A stretch of 64,000 nt of DNA from Williamsia sp. GTDB lineage: Bacteria; Bacteroidota; Bacteroidia; Chitinophagales; Chitinophagaceae. A program made the translations under genes and the position numbers. Of this stretch, positions 1-13,394 are shown piece by piece. Within the stretch, counting starts at the first letter, position 1, and every line of letters starts with the position of its first letter. The stretch lies in the NCBI GenBank assembly GCA_015069695.1, contig JADCRZ010000025.1, forward strand, positions 1 through 64,000, given 5' to 3'. Under the pieces are notes generated by a model, which was not told where the DNA came from, did no database searches, and was given only the letters and a program-made list of their open reading frames with translations.

Positions 1-240
1 AGCTGTCACAATCCTGATAGCAAGGTGATCGGGCCTTCGTACCGGGAAGTGGCTTCCAAAAAATATTCCGTTGCGCAGATCGTGCAGCTGATCCAAAAAC
101 CAGCTGCGGCCCATTGGCCGGATTACGCGACCCGCATGGCTTCTATGGCACATGTGCCGGCAGCAGATTTGACCAGGATCGCACAATGGATCAAAACGCT
201 GGAGCCGGCAGCGAAAGGCGCTGCCGCCAGCGTCCACTGA
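1..240 (+). CDS. C-terminal part of a c-type cytochrome (class I), truncated by window start
   Basis: Reading frame from base 1 gives SCHNPDSKVIGPSYREVASKK...MASMAHVPAADLTRIAQWIKTL; CH of a CxxCH heme motif at the edge, distal Met and C-terminal helix typical of cytochrome c551/552. Confidence 0.75.
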   Translation, partial: SCHNPDSKVIGPSYREVASKKYSVAQIVQLIQKPAAAHWPDYATRMASMAHVPAADLTRIAQWIKTLEPAAKGAAASVH

Positions 241-544
241 TTTCATGAAGGATGAACTGCAGTAAACCGCGGATACGTTTGTTTTGTCAACATTTGTTCT
301 ATTCATTTCAACAAATAAACTATGCAGAAGCAGGCGCTTCTGATAGCTTTGCTCCGCCGGTTCACACTCCTGGAGACCGCATTTATCAAACACACGGGGA
401 GCAGGAACCGGGTTAGCAAAAGATCAACAACGATGGGGGATTGATGGGATTACAACCTTCTCACAGAACAATTTTTTCCTGGTGAAAAGACCTGTTCTCT
501 TCAAGTTGTAAACTATCGGTCCCGTTGACAAAACAAGACACTAT

Positions 545-1666
545 ATGAATAAAAACGGAACGCTCCTCCTGCTTTTTCTTGCTTCGTTCTTTTTTGCCTG
601 CACAAGAAAGATCTCTCCCCAAAGCCAGGGCGGATCAGGCACCGCCAAAATCGACTCAACCAAGGGCTTAAAAGACTATTACGGTAAATTGTTTCCTATT
701 GGTGTGGCTGTTACACCGCGGAACCTGCAAACAGATGAGGCCGGTCTTATCCTGCGGCAGTTTAACAGTCTCACGGCAGAAAATGCCATGAAGATGGGAC
801 CGATCCACCCGGAGCAGAACCGGTATTTCTGGACTGATGCCGATGCCATTGTTGACTTTGCACAAAAGAATGGCCTTAAAGTAAGGGGACATAATTTATG
901 CTGGCACGCGCAAACACCCCGGTGGTTGTTTAAAGATTCTGCCACCGGCAACGATGTTACAAAAGAAGTGTTGCTGCAACGCCTGAGAGATCATATCCAC
1001 AATGTTGTACAACGCTATAAAGGCAAGCTCTATGCATGGGATGTGGTAAATGAAGTGATCGCCGATGACAGTGCCACTTATTTCCGCAAATCGCCCTGGT
1101 TCCAGATCTGCGGCGAGGACTTTGTTGCCAAAGCCTTTGAGTATGCCCACGAAGCCGATCCCAATGCTGTTCTGTTCTACAATGATTACAACACTGAACA
1201 GCCGGTCAAGCGGGAAAAGATCTACAGAATGCTCAAAAAAATGCTGGATGCAAAAGTGCCCGTGCATGGTGTAGGCCTGCAGGGCCACTGGTCTGTCAAC
1301 AATCCCTCGCAGGCGGAACTGGAGAAATCTATCCAACTGTTTTCCTCGCTGGGTTTGCAGGTACAGGTTACAGAACTGGACATTTCGGTTTACTCCGGCC
1401 GGCAGGGCGGCCAGCTGATCCAGGGCGCACAGCAGCAGGGGCAGCAGGCCCAGTTTACACCTGAAATGGAGCAGCAGCAATTGGAAAAGTACAAGATGAT
1501 CTTTGATGTGTTCCGCAAATACCAAAAGCAAATTACCGGGGTTACATTCTGGAATGTGTCAGACAGGTCCAGCTGGCTGGATGGCAGGGGAAGAAAAAAC
1601 TACCCGCTTCTTTTTGATGCTTCCTTAAAACCAAAGAAAGCATTCTGGGATGTTGTCCGTTTCTAA
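545..1666 (+). CDS. GH10 endo-1,4-beta-xylanase, lipoprotein signal
   Basis: Lipoprotein-like N-terminus (LLLLFLASFFFACTRK); GH10 motifs GHNLCWHAQTP, YAWDVVNEVIADD (acid/base) and VQVTELDIS (nucleophile). Confidence 0.95.
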   Translation: MNKNGTLLLLFLASFFFACTRKISPQSQGGSGTAKIDSTKGLKDYYGKLFPIGVAVTPRNLQTDEAGLILRQFNSLTAENAMKMGPIHPEQNRYFWTDADAIVDFAQKNGLKVRGHNLCWHAQTPRWLFKDSATGNDVTKEVLLQRLRDHIHNVVQRYKGKLYAWDVVNEVIADDSATYFRKSPWFQICGEDFVAKAFEYAHEADPNAVLFYNDYNTEQPVKREKIYRMLKKMLDAKVPVHGVGLQGHWSVNNPSQAELEKSIQLFSSLGLQVQVTELDISVYSGRQGGQLIQGAQQQGQQAQFTPEMEQQQLEKYKMIFDVFRKYQKQITGVTFWNVSDRSSWLDGRGRKNYPLLFDASLKPKKAFWDVVRF

Positions 1667-1744
1667 CGATCCCGTAATCTAAATGACCCACTGAAGGAGA
1701 GTCAGACCCATGGTTTTACTCCTTTATTACTGAAATTTCTGAAG

Positions 1745-4652
<2,908 letters not shown>

Positions 4653-5140
4653 CTGCTATGGCTGTTTCTACGCAATTGGTTTGCATGAAAATTACTACTT
4701 CTCTGCCTGGAAGTTTGTTTGTCTGAATAAGCGGATGACGGTTTTGTGATTGAATCACAAACTTTGCGCACGCGTTCACCTGCATGTCCATAACTGTCTA
4801 TAACACCAGAAGGGAATAGTACACTTTTAAAAAGTGAGGTCGGATAAACGGGGAGTTTATAGGGTAACAAGCTTCCTTGTACCCCAAAGTGATCTGCATA
4901 AACATCAGATACAGGGATTTTGAACATTTGTCATATAGAATTGGTCAAATGTGCTATCCAAATCGGGGCCTTTAGAATAATATTAACCCCTGTTTGTGCA
5001 TTGACAATGCTTTGTATAAAAAGGCAGTGGTTTGCATGAGCGGTCCTTGTAAAACAAGGAACCTATTCAGTCCATCTTTCTGATAGCCTAGCGCTGGAAA
5101 GTGCCATATGAAATGTTGGAACTCTTATAGGGTTGGTTGA

Positions 5141-5359
5141 TGATCACCTATCTAAAAATTACAAAACGAATTGCATGATCAGACTTACTACACACAAAGC
5201 TTCTACTTGTACCACGTCACGTTCTTTCCTTGAGTCAGTTTTACACCAGTTATAAATGGTTTTCCTGTTAGCATATTATTCATGATCACTTGTCTGTAGT
5301 TAAATGCCAACAGCTTGTTGTTTTATTTCCTTGATGGAAATAGATATGCAGCGTGATCA
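5141..5359. promoter_or_regulatory. Four TGATCA palindromes upstream of the first susC
   Basis: TGATCA at 5141-5146, 5176-5181, 5283-5288, 5354-5359 within the 745-bp intergenic region. Confidence 0.4.
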
Positions 5360-5397
5360 CATGATCTCAAAAATTTTTATTTATTAAAAAGCGCCAC

Positions 5398-8300
5398 ATG
5401 AATCCCAGTTTACCATTGCCACGATGGCTTTTTGCAGTAACAATCTGGTTATTGGCAGTTGCCTTCAGCTTGCCCCTGTTTGCTCAAAACAACCGTACAA
5501 TCACAGGTACAGTTAAAAACCAGGCAGGCGCTCCGCTGTCCGGTGCTACGATCTCGGCGAAATCCACGAACATCAACACGACATCCGACAATGCAGGTAG
5601 TTTCAGATTCAGCGTTCCGGCAAAGACAAAAACGCTTGTCATCAGCTATGTAGGAATGGATGAGAAGGAAGTTGATATCGTCAATCAAAGGCCCCTGAAT
5701 ATTACCATGAATCTGGGCGGCTCTTCATTGAACGATGTTGTTGTAGTAGGGTATGGCAGACAGCGGAAAGCCAGCGTTGTAGGAGCCATCAGCCAGGTAA
5801 ACGGGGCCGTACTGGAACGGACAGGGGGCGTTTCCAACCTTGGCATGGCATTAACCGGTAACCTTCCGGGCCTGGTTACCACCAGTTCCACCGGCGTGCC
5901 CGGCGGGGAAGACCCCCAGATCATCATCCGTTCCCAAACCAGCTGGAACAGCAGCAGTCCGCTCATTCTTGTAGACGGTGTTGAGCGTCCGGGTGCGTTG
6001 GGTTCTATAGACATCACCTCTGTAGAGACCATTTCTATATTAAAGGATGCTTCTGCTACGGCCGTATATGGTGTGCGGGGAGGAAACGGGGTAATCCTGA
6101 TCACGACCAAAAGGGGCGCGATCGGCAAGCCGACCATCCGGATCAGATCCAATATGACAGTGAAAACTGCTTCCAAGCTGCCCGAGAAGTACGATGCGTA
6201 TGATGCGCTTTCCCTGAAGAACCAGGTTATTGAACGTGAACTACTGGCTACCACAGCCGGATGGGCCTTTTACAAGCCGCAGGCTATCCTCGATAAATAC
6301 CGCCATCCGGCCAACAGTGCGGAATGGGATCAATATCCCAACGTAGACTGGGAAAAAGAGCTGTTCAAAAGCAATGCCCGCTCTTACAACACCAGCGTCA
6401 ACATATCCGGCGGATCTAATTTCGTGACCTATTTTGCCGCGGTTGACCTGGTTACGGAAGGGGACTTGTTTAAAACGTTCCCGAACGGAAGGGGCTACTC
6501 ATCAAATTATAAATACAACCGGACCAATGTGCGGAGTAACCTGGATTTCAACCTCACCAAAACAACGAAGTTCACGACCCGTTTGTTTGGCTCCAACGGT
6601 GTTCGCCAGGGCCCGTTTGGAAGCCTGGATGGTGATGCGGGTTACTGGGCATCAGCTTACAGGACTGCTCCAGATGCCCTGCGCCCGATTTACTCGGATG
6701 GCATGTGGGGCTGGTATGCCCCCCGGAATGCAGACGTCCCCAATTCCGTCTACAACTTGGCGGTATCAGGCCTCGAAAAAAGAACGGCTACGCAACTTAC
6801 CACAGATTTTGTACTGCAGCAGGGGCTGGATATGTTTGTAAAGGGGCTGGAGTTCAGAGGCAGTTTATCCATTGACAACAGTTTCAGGCAAGATAGCAGT
6901 GGTATAAACGATCTGTATAATGGCCCGCAGCGCAAATGGATTGATCCGGAAACCGGCGTAATATCGCTCGAAACACCAATAAACACGGGTACGCAGCTGG
7001 ACTACTTTGATCCGGTTCGGTGGCTGACCCAAGGAGGGGCCGTAAATAGAGGGCAAACCTACCGCCGTTCCAACTACCAACTCGGGTTGAACTACGCGAA
7101 TAAGATCGGAAAGCATGATATAACGGGACTTGCCCTTTTGCAGCGTGAAAAATATGCGATGGGAAGCGTTTTTCCTACTTTCCGCGAAAGTTGGATTTTC
7201 CGGGCTACCTACAACTATGATAACAGGTTTCCGCTGGAGGTGAATGGTGCTTATAACGGATCAGCCAAGTTCGGGCCTGCTTACCGGTTTGCTTTTTTTC
7301 CTTCCTTTTCTGCAGGGTGGATTCTTACCAACGAAAATTTTATGAAAAGCCTGCCCTTCCTGAATGTATTGAAACTAAGGGGTTCCTGGGGTAGAGTGGG
7401 TGATGACAATGCAGGCAGTGCTTACGCCTATTCGGACCAGTTGAGTTTTGGCGGAAATACACAAATGGGTAGTCCCCTGGCCAATACGCCGTATACATTT
7501 TACACCGTAACCCAATTGGGCAACCCGAACCTTTCCTGGGAAACAATTGAAAAACGGAATATAGGCGTTGACTATTCCCTCTTCAACGGAAAGATCGCAG
7601 GTAGTGTAGATGTATACAACGACGACAGATCCAGGGTTATCATCAATGGCAATGCGCGGGCCATCCCAACCTATTTTGGTGTATCTGCTCCACAGGCCAA
7701 CCTGGGCAGGGTAAAAGGCAAAGGGTATGAGATCGAACTCCGGCTGAACCAAACTTTTGGAAGGGGCTTCCATGTTTATGCAAATGCAAACATGACCCAT
7801 GCTGAAAACAAAACCATTTTTCGCGATGATCCCGACCTGTTGCCTGCCTACCAGAAGCGGGCCGGCTATATGATCAACCAGTACCAGTCTTACCTGGATT
7901 ATGGATTCCTGCGGAGCTGGGATGATATGTACGGTACTGCGCAACGATCTACCAATGATCAGAACAAGCTGGCAGGCGATTACAAGATCATCGATTTCAA
8001 CGGCGACGGTGTTATTGACCAGTACGACCAGGCTCCGTACGGATACAGCGGTTCACCCCAGAACACGTACAATGCAACGGTAGGGTTTGACTGGAAGGGC
8101 CTGGGTTTCTTTGTACAATTTTATGGCGTCAACAACGTCACCCGCCAGGTCAGGTTTCCTACTTTCAACACGTACCCGAATTCAAATGTGGCGTATGTAG
8201 AAGGAACATTCTGGACAAAGACAGCAGGAGGCGAAATGCCGCTGCCCCGCTGGAGCACCCTGTACCCGAATGGGGGAGAAGCAACGCGGTATGCGTACGA

Positions 8301-8532
8301 CGGTTCTTACGTGCGGCTGAAAAATGCTGAAATCGGCTACACAGTGGGTGGGAAGAATATGACCAAGATCGGGGTGAAGTCGTTCCGGGTTTACCTGAAC
8401 GGAAACAACCTTCTCTTGTGGACCAAAATGCCGGATGACCGGGAATCAAACTTCTCCGGTGCCGGTGATGGCAGCAATGGAGCGTACCCTACCATGAAAC
8501 GTTTCAACCTGGGTTTAGACCTCAACTTATAA
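5398..8532 (+). CDS. SusC/RagA-family TonB-linked outer membrane transporter
   Basis: CarboxypepD_reg-like N-terminus (ITGTVKNQAGAPLSGATI), TonB box DVVVVGYG, plug motif VYGVRGGNGVILITTKRG. Confidence 0.97.
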   Translation: MNPSLPLPRWLFAVTIWLLAVAFSLPLFAQNNRTITGTVKNQAGAPLSGATISAKSTNINTTSDNAGSFRFSVPAKTKTLVISYVGMDEKEVDIVNQRPLNITMNLGGSSLNDVVVVGYGRQRKASVVGAISQVNGAVLERTGGVSNLGMALTGNLPGLVTTSSTGVPGGEDPQIIIRSQTSWNSSSPLILVDGVERPGALGSIDITSVETISILKDASATAVYGVRGGNGVILITTKRGAIGKPTIRIRSNMTVKTASKLPEKYDAYDALSLKNQVIERELLATTAGWAFYKPQAILDKYRHPANSAEWDQYPNVDWEKELFKSNARSYNTSVNISGGSNFVTYFAAVDLVTEGDLFKTFPNGRGYSSNYKYNRTNVRSNLDFNLTKTTKFTTRLFGSNGVRQGPFGSLDGDAGYWASAYRTAPDALRPIYSDGMWGWYAPRNADVPNSVYNLAVSGLEKRTATQLTTDFVLQQGLDMFVKGLEFRGSLSIDNSFRQDSSGINDLYNGPQRKWIDPETGVISLETPINTGTQLDYFDPVRWLTQGGAVNRGQTYRRSNYQLGLNYANKIGKHDITGLALLQREKYAMGSVFPTFRESWIFRATYNYDNRFPLEVNGAYNGSAKFGPAYRFAFFPSFSAGWILTNENFMKSLPFLNVLKLRGSWGRVGDDNAGSAYAYSDQLSFGGNTQMGSPLANTPYTFYTVTQLGNPNLSWETIEKRNIGVDYSLFNGKIAGSVDVYNDDRSRVIINGNARAIPTYFGVSAPQANLGRVKGKGYEIELRLNQTFGRGFHVYANANMTHAENKTIFRDDPDLLPAYQKRAGYMINQYQSYLDYGFLRSWDDMYGTAQRSTNDQNKLAGDYKIIDFNGDGVIDQYDQAPYGYSGSPQNTYNATVGFDWKGLGFFVQFYGVNNVTRQVRFPTFNTYPNSNVAYVEGTFWTKTAGGEMPLPRWSTLYPNGGEATRYAYDGSYVRLKNAEIGYTVGGKNMTKIGVKSFRVYLNGNNLLLWTKMPDDRESNFSGAGDGSNGAYPTMKRFNLGLDLNL

Positions 8533-8543
8533 ATCTCCGTAAA

Positions 8544-10445
8544 ATGAAAAGGCAAATAACATCCATATTGCTGCCGGTAATAATCGGATTAAGCATTATT
8601 GTAATGCTGGGCTCCTGCAAAAGGTACCTGGATAAGTCTCCGCTTACAAACATAGAATCAACAGCACCCTTCAAAGATTTCAGGAATTTTCAGGGCTGGA
8701 CGGAAGAACTGTACAGTGCGCTTCCCCTTCCCAGCTCCAATCAAAATGCGGGTCACAACAACTGGAACTGGGGAGAAGATGAATACTGGGAACCGACAGA
8801 AACCCGGGTTTGGGCAAACAGCATAGACCAGGGAAATTACCCCGTGTGGAATTCCATCCTTTATGGTTCGTGGATCAAGCCGGGCGGCGTTCCATCCAGC
8901 CAGAACAACTGGGACAAGGGAAACCTGTGGGGCCTGGCCTGGTACTCCATCCGCAAGGCCAATATCGGTATCGCAAATCTTGACCAATTAAAAGATGCGA
9001 CGGACGAGCAAAAAAAACTGCTTGCCGGACAGTTGTACTTTTTCCGGGCCTGGTACCATTTTATGCTGATGCAGTACTGGGGACATATTCCTTACATCGA
9101 TGTGGCCCTGCCTACCGATCAGACACCGAAACTTCCGCAACTCAGCTACCAGGCGGCGGCAGATAAAGCGGCGGCGGATTTTCAGAAAGCAGCCGACCTG
9201 CTTCCCGTTGATTGGGATGAAACAGCCGTGGGCGCACAAACCAGGGGAAACAACAATTTCCGTGCGAACAAGATCATGGCGATGGCCTACCTGGGCAAGA
9301 ACCTGCTATATGCTGGAAGTCCCCTGATGAACAGGGAAGCGGCCGGCAGCAGTACGTACAATGCAGACTACTGTAAAAAAGCGGCAGATGTTCTTGGACA
9401 GACGTTGAAGCTCATTGAAGAGACAGGCCGTTACAAGCTGGCTGATTTTTCGCAGTACGCGCAGATCTTCAACACCTTCAATCAGAACGGCAAGATCCCC
9501 GGACTGCAGGAAGCCATATTCATGGAGAATTTAGCAGGTGCGGGTGGACGTTTCCGTTGGAACCAGGTGAACGACTACCGTCCGCCGACCATTAACAATT
9601 CAGGCATCAAAGCGTATCCTACCGCCAATTATGTCGACTATTACGGAATGGCCAATGGCATGCCGATCACCGATCCGGAAAGGGCGGATGATGCATCCGG
9701 GTATGATCCCCAATACCCCTGGAGAAACAGGGACCCGCGCCTTTACCATGACATTATGATCGATGGGGAAAAAACAGTGAACAATGCTGCCAACGTAGGG
9801 AACAATCAATTCAGGCAATATGCAAGCCTTTATACCGGCGGCCTGTACAGAACAGACAATCCCAACAAAGCTGTGTTCACCGGCTACATGCTTTCCAAAT
9901 ATGTATCGAAGCTGATGAACGACTGGGATGGCTACAAGGAAAACAATACCATGGTGCTGAGCCTGATGCGCCTGTCTGATGTGTACCTGTTGTACGCCGA
10001 AGCAGCATCTGAAGGATATAACTCGCCCACCGGCAAGGCGCCCGGTTATAGCAAGACAGCCGTAGATGCGGTGAACTTTGTACGCGACCGGCCCGGACTG
10101 GGCGTTGGCCATGTGGCTGCCAAATTCCTGGCTTCCCAGGAAGGCTTCCGCAGTGAATACAGAAGGGAACGGGCTGTGGAACTGGCTTTCGAAGGACACC
10201 GGTTTGTGGACCTGCGGCGCTGGCTCCTGTTGACCCAACAGCCCTATACCTTGAAAAAGGCCATTGAGTTTGACCGCGACACGCCGAACAACGACATCTA
10301 TGCCAATCCAAGAAATGCAAAGGTGAAAAACTTCCGGGAACGGGTGTTATACCAAAGACAGCTGGGAGAACGCCACTACTGGATGCCGTTTATAACAAGC
10401 GATGTGAACATGTATGCTGATTTCAAGCAGAACCCGGGTTGGTAA
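8544..10445 (+). CDS. SusD/RagB-family nutrient-binding lipoprotein
   Basis: Lipobox (GSCKRYLDKSPLTNI), SusD C-terminal RRERAVELAFEGHRFVDLRRW, directly downstream of SusC. Confidence 0.97.
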   Translation: MKRQITSILLPVIIGLSIIVMLGSCKRYLDKSPLTNIESTAPFKDFRNFQGWTEELYSALPLPSSNQNAGHNNWNWGEDEYWEPTETRVWANSIDQGNYPVWNSILYGSWIKPGGVPSSQNNWDKGNLWGLAWYSIRKANIGIANLDQLKDATDEQKKLLAGQLYFFRAWYHFMLMQYWGHIPYIDVALPTDQTPKLPQLSYQAAADKAAADFQKAADLLPVDWDETAVGAQTRGNNNFRANKIMAMAYLGKNLLYAGSPLMNREAAGSSTYNADYCKKAADVLGQTLKLIEETGRYKLADFSQYAQIFNTFNQNGKIPGLQEAIFMENLAGAGGRFRWNQVNDYRPPTINNSGIKAYPTANYVDYYGMANGMPITDPERADDASGYDPQYPWRNRDPRLYHDIMIDGEKTVNNAANVGNNQFRQYASLYTGGLYRTDNPNKAVFTGYMLSKYVSKLMNDWDGYKENNTMVLSLMRLSDVYLLYAEAASEGYNSPTGKAPGYSKTAVDAVNFVRDRPGLGVGHVAAKFLASQEGFRSEYRRERAVELAFEGHRFVDLRRWLLLTQQPYTLKKAIEFDRDTPNNDIYANPRNAKVKNFRERVLYQRQLGERHYWMPFITSDVNMYADFKQNPGW

Positions 10446-10466
10446 CAAATAAAAAACTTGAACTAA

Positions 10467-13370
10467 ATGAAGAAACTAAATAAGAAGTGCTGTTGCCTTG
10501 TGATAGGGGCTTTTTTATCGCTGACGCTTCGTGTGCAAGCGCAGGATGCGCTGGCCGTGCAAAAGCAGCCGGAGACAGACAGTGTGGTAAACGTTGCTTT
10601 TAAATCGGTTGCCAGAAAAGATATGCTGGGCGGTGTTTCCGTGGTAAATGTATCTGAGTTGCTGAAGAAAAACTATGGTACGAACAGCCTCGATAATCTC
10701 CAGAGCTTTGTGGGCGGCTATACGGGCAATGGCAATGTATGGGGCCAGGCTGCACTTATATTGGTAGACGGCGTACCCCGCCAGGCCGCGGATGTGCGCC
10801 TGGTAGAGATAGAATCCATCACGGTATTAAAAGCCGCCAGCGCGATCGTGCTGTACGGCAGCAATGCGTCCAAAGGCGTGATCCTGATCACGACCAAAAG
10901 AGGTTCCATCAAACCTTTAAGCATTGATGTGCGGGCCAATACAGGTGTTTTTGTTCCGAAATCTTACCCGAAGTATTTAAGTGCTGCGGATTATATGACG
11001 TACTACAACGAAGCCAGCCGCAACGACGGCGTTGCCGAGCGGTATACTGCAGCAGTGATCGATAGCACAAGGTCGCATCTGAACCCTTACAAATATCCGG
11101 ATGTAGATTACTTCGGTGGCGATTACCTGAGAAAGGCGTATAACAGGTCAGACATCACCACCGAGATTTCCGGCGGTAACGACCTGGCCAGATATTATAC
11201 AAACCTGGGACTGAACACCAACAACAGCATCATGAATTACGGCGACCAGAAGAACAACCGGGATTTCGGGTTCAACGTAAGAGGCAATGTAGACATGAAT
11301 GTGAGCAAGTGGCTGAGCGCTTCAGCGGATGTTGCCATCAACATGAACAACAACTACACCGGGAGAGGTGATTTCTGGGGCACTTCCACCACGTTGCGGC
11401 CCAACCTGTTCTCTCCCCTGATCCCCATCAGCAGTTTAGACACCGCGAACTTTCCCCTGAACAAGGCAGCTGTTTTAAGCAGCGGCCGCATCATCGACGG
11501 CAAATACCTTTTGGGTGGCATCTCTACCAACCAGACCAATGCCTTTGCCGATATGCTGGCTGCCGGTTACATCAAAAGAAAAAGCCGTACTTTCTTGTAC
11601 AATGTAGGTGCAACAGCTGACCTGGGATCCATCCTGCAAGGATTGACGTTCCAGGCAGGTTACAGCATGGATTACCGCTCGCTCTATTCTGAGGCTTACC
11701 AGGTAGCTTATGCAACCTATCAGCCCCGGTGGACGAATGTCAATGGGCGGGATGTGATCGATGCATTGACCAAATATGGTACCGACGGCAATACGACCAA
11801 TGAGTCGATCGGGCAAACCACGTATTCACAAACCAATTCTTTCCGTTCGCAATTCAACTACATCCACACGTTTGCAAATGATCACCATATAACTGCCGCG
11901 CTGTTGGGTTGGTGGTACATGACGCAAAACTCAAGCGACGCCAACAACGGCACCAACGGCAACTCGGGCGGAAGCGATTACCATCCTGTCAGGAATACAA
12001 ACCTGGGTTTCCAGGCAGGTTACAACTTCCGGCAAAAATATTACCTGGATTTTTCCAGCGCACTGGTACATTCAGCCAAGCTTCCAACAAACAACCGGAA
12101 TGCTTTATCTCCTACGGTCACGCTTGGATGGAGGATCAGTGATGAAGGGTTTTTCAAGCATGCCATCTCCTTTGTAGATAACCTGCGACTCACTGCTTCT
12201 TACGCTTCTATCTACCAGGATCTGGATATAACCGGTACAAGGCCTAACAGCACCACGCCCACAGATTATTATCTGTATGCAGGCACTTATGGCAATGACG
12301 GTAACCTGGGAGGATATTACCAGTGGCGTGATGGCGCTTCCGGTGGGTTCACCACACTTTCCGGTCGCGGAAGCAATCCCAATCTCACATTCGTACAAAG
12401 AAAAGAATTGCGTGCAGGTTTAGCCGCATCCTTGATGAAGCGGCTGGTCACTTTAGATGTTAATTACTTTTCTCAAAATACCAATGGCTTGCTTACAAGG
12501 GGTGTTACCTTGTATCCATCCTACTTCACCGGCTCAGGTGATTTTACACCTTATCTCAACTACAACAACGACAAGCGTTCCGGCGTCGACTTTGCAGTCA
12601 ACGTGAACAACCAGATCGGGCAGCTGAGATATTCTGTGGGCGTGACCGGTATGTTCTATTCTTCCAAAGCTGTCAGAAGGGACGAGGTTTACCAGAATGC
12701 TTACCAGAACAGGGCAGGCAAGGCACTGGATGCCCTCTTCGGATATGTTAGTGAAGGATTGTTCCAAAGCCAGGACGAGATCAGCAAACATGCCACGCAA
12801 ACCTTTGGCGGTACCGTGAAGCCGGGAGACATCAAATACAAGGATATGAACAACGATGGCATCATTGATAATAAAGACCAGGTTGACCTGGGACACAGCG
12901 GGCTGGCAGCTCCTCCTTTTACATACGGCGTAAACCTGACCCTGAACTGGAAAAAGTTCACGCTGTTTGCATTGGCCAACGGGCAAAATGGTGCGATCGC
13001 TTTTAAGAACAGTGCTTATTTCTGGGCAAGAAGCGACAGCAAATATTCTGAAGTGGTACTGGACCGCTGGACCGAAGCTACAAAAAGCACGGCTACTTAC
13101 CCGCGCCTGACTACGACGGCCGGCAACAACAATTACCAGAATTCCACCTTTTGGATGTACAAGACCAACCGGTTCAATCTTTCCCGGGTACAGCTTACTT
13201 ATGATTTTGATGCGAAGATTTTTAAGAACTCGTTTGTTCATGGCCTGAGCGTATATGCATTGGGTGATAACCTGCTGGTTGTATCTAAAGAGCGCGCGTT
13301 GTTGGAAACCAATATTGGAACAGCGCCCCAATACCGTTTTTATAACCTGGGCGTGAAGGCCGCTTTTTAA
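10467..13370 (+). CDS. SusC/RagA-family TonB-linked transporter without the usual N-terminal CarboxypepD_reg-like domain
   Basis: Plug motif VLYGSNASKGVILITTKRG and SusC-like barrel; N-terminus lacks the TGTVxDxxGxPLxGA domain. Confidence 0.92.
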   Translation: MKKLNKKCCCLVIGAFLSLTLRVQAQDALAVQKQPETDSVVNVAFKSVARKDMLGGVSVVNVSELLKKNYGTNSLDNLQSFVGGYTGNGNVWGQAALILVDGVPRQAADVRLVEIESITVLKAASAIVLYGSNASKGVILITTKRGSIKPLSIDVRANTGVFVPKSYPKYLSAADYMTYYNEASRNDGVAERYTAAVIDSTRSHLNPYKYPDVDYFGGDYLRKAYNRSDITTEISGGNDLARYYTNLGLNTNNSIMNYGDQKNNRDFGFNVRGNVDMNVSKWLSASADVAINMNNNYTGRGDFWGTSTTLRPNLFSPLIPISSLDTANFPLNKAAVLSSGRIIDGKYLLGGISTNQTNAFADMLAAGYIKRKSRTFLYNVGATADLGSILQGLTFQAGYSMDYRSLYSEAYQVAYATYQPRWTNVNGRDVIDALTKYGTDGNTTNESIGQTTYSQTNSFRSQFNYIHTFANDHHITAALLGWWYMTQNSSDANNGTNGNSGGSDYHPVRNTNLGFQAGYNFRQKYYLDFSSALVHSAKLPTNNRNALSPTVTLGWRISDEGFFKHAISFVDNLRLTASYASIYQDLDITGTRPNSTTPTDYYLYAGTYGNDGNLGGYYQWRDGASGGFTTLSGRGSNPNLTFVQRKELRAGLAASLMKRLVTLDVNYFSQNTNGLLTRGVTLYPSYFTGSGDFTPYLNYNNDKRSGVDFAVNVNNQIGQLRYSVGVTGMFYSSKAVRRDEVYQNAYQNRAGKALDALFGYVSEGLFQSQDEISKHATQTFGGTVKPGDIKYKDMNNDGIIDNKDQVDLGHSGLAAPPFTYGVNLTLNWKKFTLFALANGQNGAIAFKNSAYFWARSDSKYSEVVLDRWTEATKSTATYPRLTTTAGNNNYQNSTFWMYKTNRFNLSRVQLTYDFDAKIFKNSFVHGLSVYALGDNLLVVSKERALLETNIGTAPQYRFYNLGVKAAF

Positions 13371-13394
13371 TGAACAAACTAAAGAGAGAACAAT

